Of a DNA stretch of 9,321 bases, positions 6,567 through 9,321 are shown piece by piece. The position numbers and the translations under genes are program-made. Below the pieces are notes generated by a model that was given only the letters and a program-made list of their open reading frames with translations, was not told where the DNA came from and made no database searches. Numbering within the stretch: position 1 is the first letter of the stretch; each line of letters opens with the position of its first letter. The stretch lies in NCBI GenBank assembly GCA_002372545.1, contig DFHD01000068.1, forward strand, positions 1 through 9,321, in the 5' to 3' direction. The DNA is from Lachnospiraceae bacterium UBA3732 (lineage in GTDB: Bacteria > Bacillota > Clostridia > Lachnospirales > Lachnospiraceae).

Positions 6567-7517
6567 GTGGAACAGGAAAACAAGAATACAGAACAGATAC
6601 AAGAGCAGTCCGGGAGGGAAAAAAACAGAATGACAGAGGATAAAAAGGCTGAGAACAAAACCGCAGAGGCTCTTCTTGGGGAAAAGCTGGCAGAGGAGGG
6701 CGTGTCCTTCGCGCCAGGTGCTGTGGATGGAATTTATATCTATCATACCATGCATAAGGAGGGACCGGCAGAGAAGCTGCTGGAGGTGATCCGCGTGCTG
6801 CATGAGAAGGATGAGGATGAGGCGGAAAAGCTGCTGCATGAAATCTTCATGCGGCCCAGGGAGGTCAGGATGATCTCCATGATCGATCCGCTGCAGCATT
6901 ATATCATTGATCATGCAGATTCCCTTTCTCCGGAGAAAATACTGAAACTGGCTTCCATGGCCATTTCTTCATCCAATACGGAAATCGTGAAGTTCGGTCT
7001 TTCTCTGATGGAAATCGTGAATTTCAGCGAGAGTGATGATTTCCGGAGCGTGGTGGTCTCTCTTGCTACGGATGAGGAATATACGCTTTTTGGTATTTAT
7101 GTCATCAGAGCGTGGAACGACGGCGACCATTTGATCTTTGGTCTTGCTCGCCGGCTGACCGGCTGGGGAAGGATCCATGCCATCCATTATCTGAAGGCGG
7201 AAACGCCGGAAATGAAAAACTGGGTATTGATGGAGGGGTGGAAGAACGAGATCATGCCTTGCTACAGCGCCCTTGATGCAGCAAGAAAGGGCAATCTGAC
7301 TGCCTTTCTGGAAAAGGATGCTCTGGAAAGTGAAGAGGCGGAAAACATTGAGGCGCTTGTGGCTGCCCTTCTGGATGAGGGGCCTGTACCCGGATTCTCG
7401 GCATATGAAGAAAAAGATAAGCTGGTGAACCTTCTGGAAAAGCACAGGGCTGCCGGTGCCTTTACGGTGAAGATGGATGAAATGCTGAAATTCATGAAGG
7501 GAAATGCACAGGAATGA
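6567..7517 (+). CDS. Uncharacterised all-helical protein, possibly HEAT-like
   Basis: I do not recognise a proven function. From GTG 6567 the protein has 316 residues, no signal peptide and no membrane segment, so it is probably cytosolic. The first 35 or so residues are highly charged (Glu, Lys, Gln) and probably disordered. The rest alternates amphipathic helices with short turns, as in helical-repeat (HEAT/ARM-like) proteins. The best conserved-looking stretch is WGRIHAIHYLKAET followed by WVLMEGWKNEIMPCY, about two thirds through. This resembles, from memory and unverified, a family in Firmicutes and Actinobacteria often labelled 'limonene hydroxylase' without good support for that activity in most members. 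No catalytic motif is evident. Its last 15 codons, ending in MKGNAQE, form copy 1 of a tandem repeat that continues past the stop. The start 6567 was chosen for its ribosome binding site. Confidence 0.85.
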   Translation: MEQENKNTEQIQEQSGREKNRMTEDKKAENKTAEALLGEKLAEEGVSFAPGAVDGIYIYHTMHKEGPAEKLLEVIRVLHEKDEDEAEKLLHEIFMRPREVRMISMIDPLQHYIIDHADSLSPEKILKLASMAISSSNTEIVKFGLSLMEIVNFSESDDFRSVVVSLATDEEYTLFGIYVIRAWNDGDHLIFGLARRLTGWGRIHAIHYLKAETPEMKNWVLMEGWKNEIMPCYSALDAARKGNLTAFLEKDALESEEAENIEALVAALLDEGPVPGFSAYEEKDKLVNLLEKHRAAGAFTVKMDEMLKFMKGNAQE

Positions 7518-7633
7518 CATTACGGAAAGAATGGACGAAATGCTGAAATTCATGAAGGGAAATGCGCAGGAATGACATTACGGAAAGAATAGATGAAATG
7601 CTGAAATTCATGAAGGGAAATGCACAGGAATGA
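7462..7633 (+). repeat. 58-bp tandem repeat, three copies, duplicating C-terminal codons
   Basis: Copies lie at 7462-7519, 7520-7577 and 7578-7633, exactly in register at 58 bp. Copies 2 and 3 are nearly identical; copy 1 differs mainly in bases 7-11. Each copy carries the codons for DEMLKFMKGNAQE followed by TGA. In copy 1 these are the real end of the upstream protein; copies 2 and 3 lie after its stop. Each copy also has an ATG overlapping that TGA (7514, 7572, 7630); the last is the start of the next gene. The unit is not a multiple of three, but copy number could change without altering either flanking protein. There are no spacers, so it is not a CRISPR array. Confidence 0.95.
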
Positions 7634-8391
7634 AAAGAAGAAATCTTGCCTGGCGGAAACTGCCGGTAAAGGGGATAGTAATTATGCTTACGGTGGCTGC
7701 TCTTTTCACCGGTCCGGCGGTTTCAAACGGCGGAGATGCGCTTGCGGATACGGCAACCTATACGGATGCGCCGCAGGAAGAAAATATCATAGATCTGGAC
7801 TCCATGGATCTTCCGGATGAACCGGATGTTCCTGAAGGGGTTCCCTCATCACCGGACCAGCTGACGCCGGAACAGAAGGCGCAGATCAAGTCCTGGCTTT
7901 CGGCGCATGGCTATCCGCCCACACGTGCGGGCGCGGAGATGGCTTACCAGGATTACCTGGCAGGCAAATTTGATGATGACCCGGAGGTTCAGGCGGCTTT
8001 GGGGAAAAAGGTGGATAAAGAGGTATCGGAGGAAGTCTTTATCATGGACAGCGCCGCTGCCTGGGAACAGGGACAGGACCGCCGCCAGCAGGTGACCACG
8101 GAAGTGACGACTGAGATAGCCACCGAGGCGACCACGGCCGTTACGACTGAGGCGGCCACAGCCGCTGCTACGGAGGAAGCTTCGACAGAGACCGAAGAAC
8201 AGAAAAAACAGAGAAAAATCCTTCGGGATAAACAGCGGTCCCACAGACGCCTGGTAATCGGCCTTGCACTGGCGGGGGCGGTTCTGGTGACGGCGCTTGT
8301 CATCGCAGAGGTCCGGATCTTCGGAAAGAAGGACGAAGATACTGACGGGCAGGAGGATGCTCCGGATTTAGACAAGGGGAAGAAGGAGTAA
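7630..8391 (+). CDS. Predicted exported, membrane-anchored protein with a Thr/Glu-rich stalk, function unknown
   Basis: I do not recognise the family. The 253-residue protein starts with a basic stretch (KRRNLAWRKLPVK) and a hydrophobic core (about 15-31), then DALAD at 36-40, a plausible signal peptidase I site after Ala39. An acidic, Pro-rich region (46-76) follows. Residues 78-124 form a small helical segment with WLSAHGYPPTRAGAEMAY, the most domain-like part. A low-complexity stalk (155-190) repeats VTTE-like units. A very basic patch (192-207) precedes a hydrophobic helix (208-228) and a charged tail. There is no LPXTG motif, so sortase anchoring is unlikely. The ATG at 7630 overlaps the last TGA of the tandem repeat (ATGA), and its ribosome binding site is weak (AAGGG about 12 nt away). 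ATG 7684 has a better AAAGGGG but would remove the basic signal region. Confidence 0.8.
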   Translation: MKRRNLAWRKLPVKGIVIMLTVAALFTGPAVSNGGDALADTATYTDAPQEENIIDLDSMDLPDEPDVPEGVPSSPDQLTPEQKAQIKSWLSAHGYPPTRAGAEMAYQDYLAGKFDDDPEVQAALGKKVDKEVSEEVFIMDSAAAWEQGQDRRQQVTTEVTTEIATEATTAVTTEAATAAATEEASTETEEQKKQRKILRDKQRSHRRLVIGLALAGAVLVTALVIAEVRIFGKKDEDTDGQEDAPDLDKGKKE

Positions 8392-8419
8392 ACCGGATAA
8401 GAAAGAAAGGAAGAAGAAA

Positions 8420-9307
8420 ATGGGAATGACTTCGGAGAAAAAACTGGGCAGAAACGATCCATGCTGGTGCGGCAGCGGCAGAAAGTATAAGGTCTGTCAC
8501 GAGGAATTTGACAGAAAGCTGGAGAATCTGCGAAATCAGGGGCATATTGTGCCCACGAGGAAGATGATCAAAACGCCTGAGCAGATTGAAAAGATCAGGG
8601 AAGCCTGCAAGATCAATGTGGAGGTCCTGGATACCGTCGGGGAGAAGATCTGCGCCGGAATGTCCACGGAGGAGATTGACAGGATCGTATACGAGACGAC
8701 AACGAAGTATCATGCCATCCCGGCTCCGCTGAATTACGAGGGCTTTCCCAAGAGTGTCTGTACATCGATCAACGATGCGGTCTGCCATGGCATTCCCTCT
8801 GAGAACGAGATCCTGCAGGACGGAGATATCATCAATGTGGATTGCTCAACCATTCTGAACGGGTACTTTGCAGATTCCTCCCGTATGTTCATGATCGGCA
8901 ACGTGAGCCCGGAGGCTAAGCGCCTGGTGGAAACGGTGAAGGAATGCATGTATAAGGGACTGGAACAGGTTAAGCCATGGGGCTTCATGGGGGATATGGG
9001 CCAGGCAGTGCATGATCATGCCAAGCTGAACGGCTACTCCGTGGTAAGAGAAATCGGCGGACATGGCGTGGGCGTCGAGTTTCATGAGGATCCGTGGGTA
9101 AGCTATGTAACAAAGAAAGGAACAGAGATCGTTCTGGCTCCCGGTCTCATGTTTACTATAGAGCCCATGATCAATGCAGGACGTCCGGAAATCTTTATTG
9201 ATGAGGAGAATGACTGGACCGTCTATACCGAGGACGGCTCTCTTTCTGCCCAGTGGGAAATCCAGGTTCTGGTGACGGAAACGGGCGCAGAGGTGCTCAG
9301 CTGGTAG
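8420..9307 (+). CDS. map: Type I methionine aminopeptidase with N-terminal SEC-C zinc motif
   Basis: Removes the initiator methionine from new proteins; a cytosolic, ribosome-associated metalloenzyme. The protein has 295 residues: an extra N-terminal region plus a full catalytic pita-bread domain (about 50-295). The N-terminus has NDPCWCGSGRKYKVCH (12-27), a SEC-C zinc motif like the one at the end of SecA. All five metal ligands are present: Asp141 in NVDCS, Asp152 in YFADSS, His215 in GGHGVG, Glu248 in FTIEPM and Glu280 in SAQWEIQ. His123 (VCHGIP) and His222 (EFHEDP) match the E. coli catalytic histidines His79 and His178. The residue after Glu280 is Ile where His is common. The ATG at 8420 follows an AAGGAAG-type site; ATG 8426 is an alternative. 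It is 28 nt after the preceding gene, and its stop lies 14 nt before the window edge. Confidence 0.97.
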   Translation: MGMTSEKKLGRNDPCWCGSGRKYKVCHEEFDRKLENLRNQGHIVPTRKMIKTPEQIEKIREACKINVEVLDTVGEKICAGMSTEEIDRIVYETTTKYHAIPAPLNYEGFPKSVCTSINDAVCHGIPSENEILQDGDIINVDCSTILNGYFADSSRMFMIGNVSPEAKRLVETVKECMYKGLEQVKPWGFMGDMGQAVHDHAKLNGYSVVREIGGHGVGVEFHEDPWVSYVTKKGTEIVLAPGLMFTIEPMINAGRPEIFIDEENDWTVYTEDGSLSAQWEIQVLVTETGAEVLSW

Positions 9308-9321
9308 GAAACTGAATTTTC

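Noticed and set aside
6135..6914. 259-codon open frame on the minus strand across folP and the next gene
   Set aside because: It spans a real gene junction and has no start signal or family similarity.
7462..7633. CRISPR array
   Set aside because: The 58-bp units are directly adjacent without unique spacers and encode a gene's C-terminal codons; no cas genes are present.
7620..7820. 66-codon plus-strand frame from ATG 7620
   Set aside because: It overlaps the signal peptide region of the 7630 gene in another frame and has Gly/Cys-rich noise composition.

Overview
The window looks like a chromosomal segment of a moderately GC-rich anaerobic Firmicute, most likely a Lachnospiraceae-type Clostridium relative. 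The reasons are the suf gene order C-B-D-S-U with SufU as the sulfur acceptor, strong AGGAGG-type ribosome binding sites, and a methionine aminopeptidase carrying a SEC-C zinc motif. All nine genes I can support lie on the plus strand, close together, and read as one cluster or two abutting ones.

Layout: positions 1-320 hold no convincing gene. They contain a long imperfect inverted repeat (86-116 against 211-240) around a core full of small hairpins. A good sigma-A promoter (321-349) follows, then a roughly 100-nt leader (about 356-455) with a GAAA-capped hairpin. Next come sufC (456-1196), a 141-nt gap with a bulged stem-loop, sufB (1338-2747), sufD (2758-3774), sufS (3782-5020) and sufU (5010-5510). 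The gene folP (5529-6518) follows; a terminator-like hairpin lies inside its annotated 5' end, so its real start may be at 5640. Then come an all-helical protein of unknown function (6567-7517), a three-copy 58-bp tandem repeat that copies its C-terminal codons (7462-7633), a predicted surface or membrane-anchored protein with a Thr/Glu-rich stalk (7630-8391), and map (8420-9307). The window ends 14 nt after map.

How the genes work together: SufS takes sulfur from cysteine, SufU accepts it on a zinc-site cysteine, and the SufB-SufC-SufD scaffold with its ABC ATPase builds Fe-S clusters. All catalytic and ligand residues I checked are present, so the machine looks complete. FolP (folate synthesis) and MetAP (N-terminal Met removal) are housekeeping genes with no evident mechanistic link to the suf genes. 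The two unknown proteins between them look like lineage-specific genes.

I did not find a clear new defence or mobile system. The items most worth a second look are the tandem repeat at 7462-7633, in which the copies differ only silently within the shared C-terminal tail apart from one Met-to-Ile change; the inverted-repeat element at 86-240; the terminator-like hairpin in the 5' end of folP; and the odd charge pattern of the 7630-8391 membrane protein.
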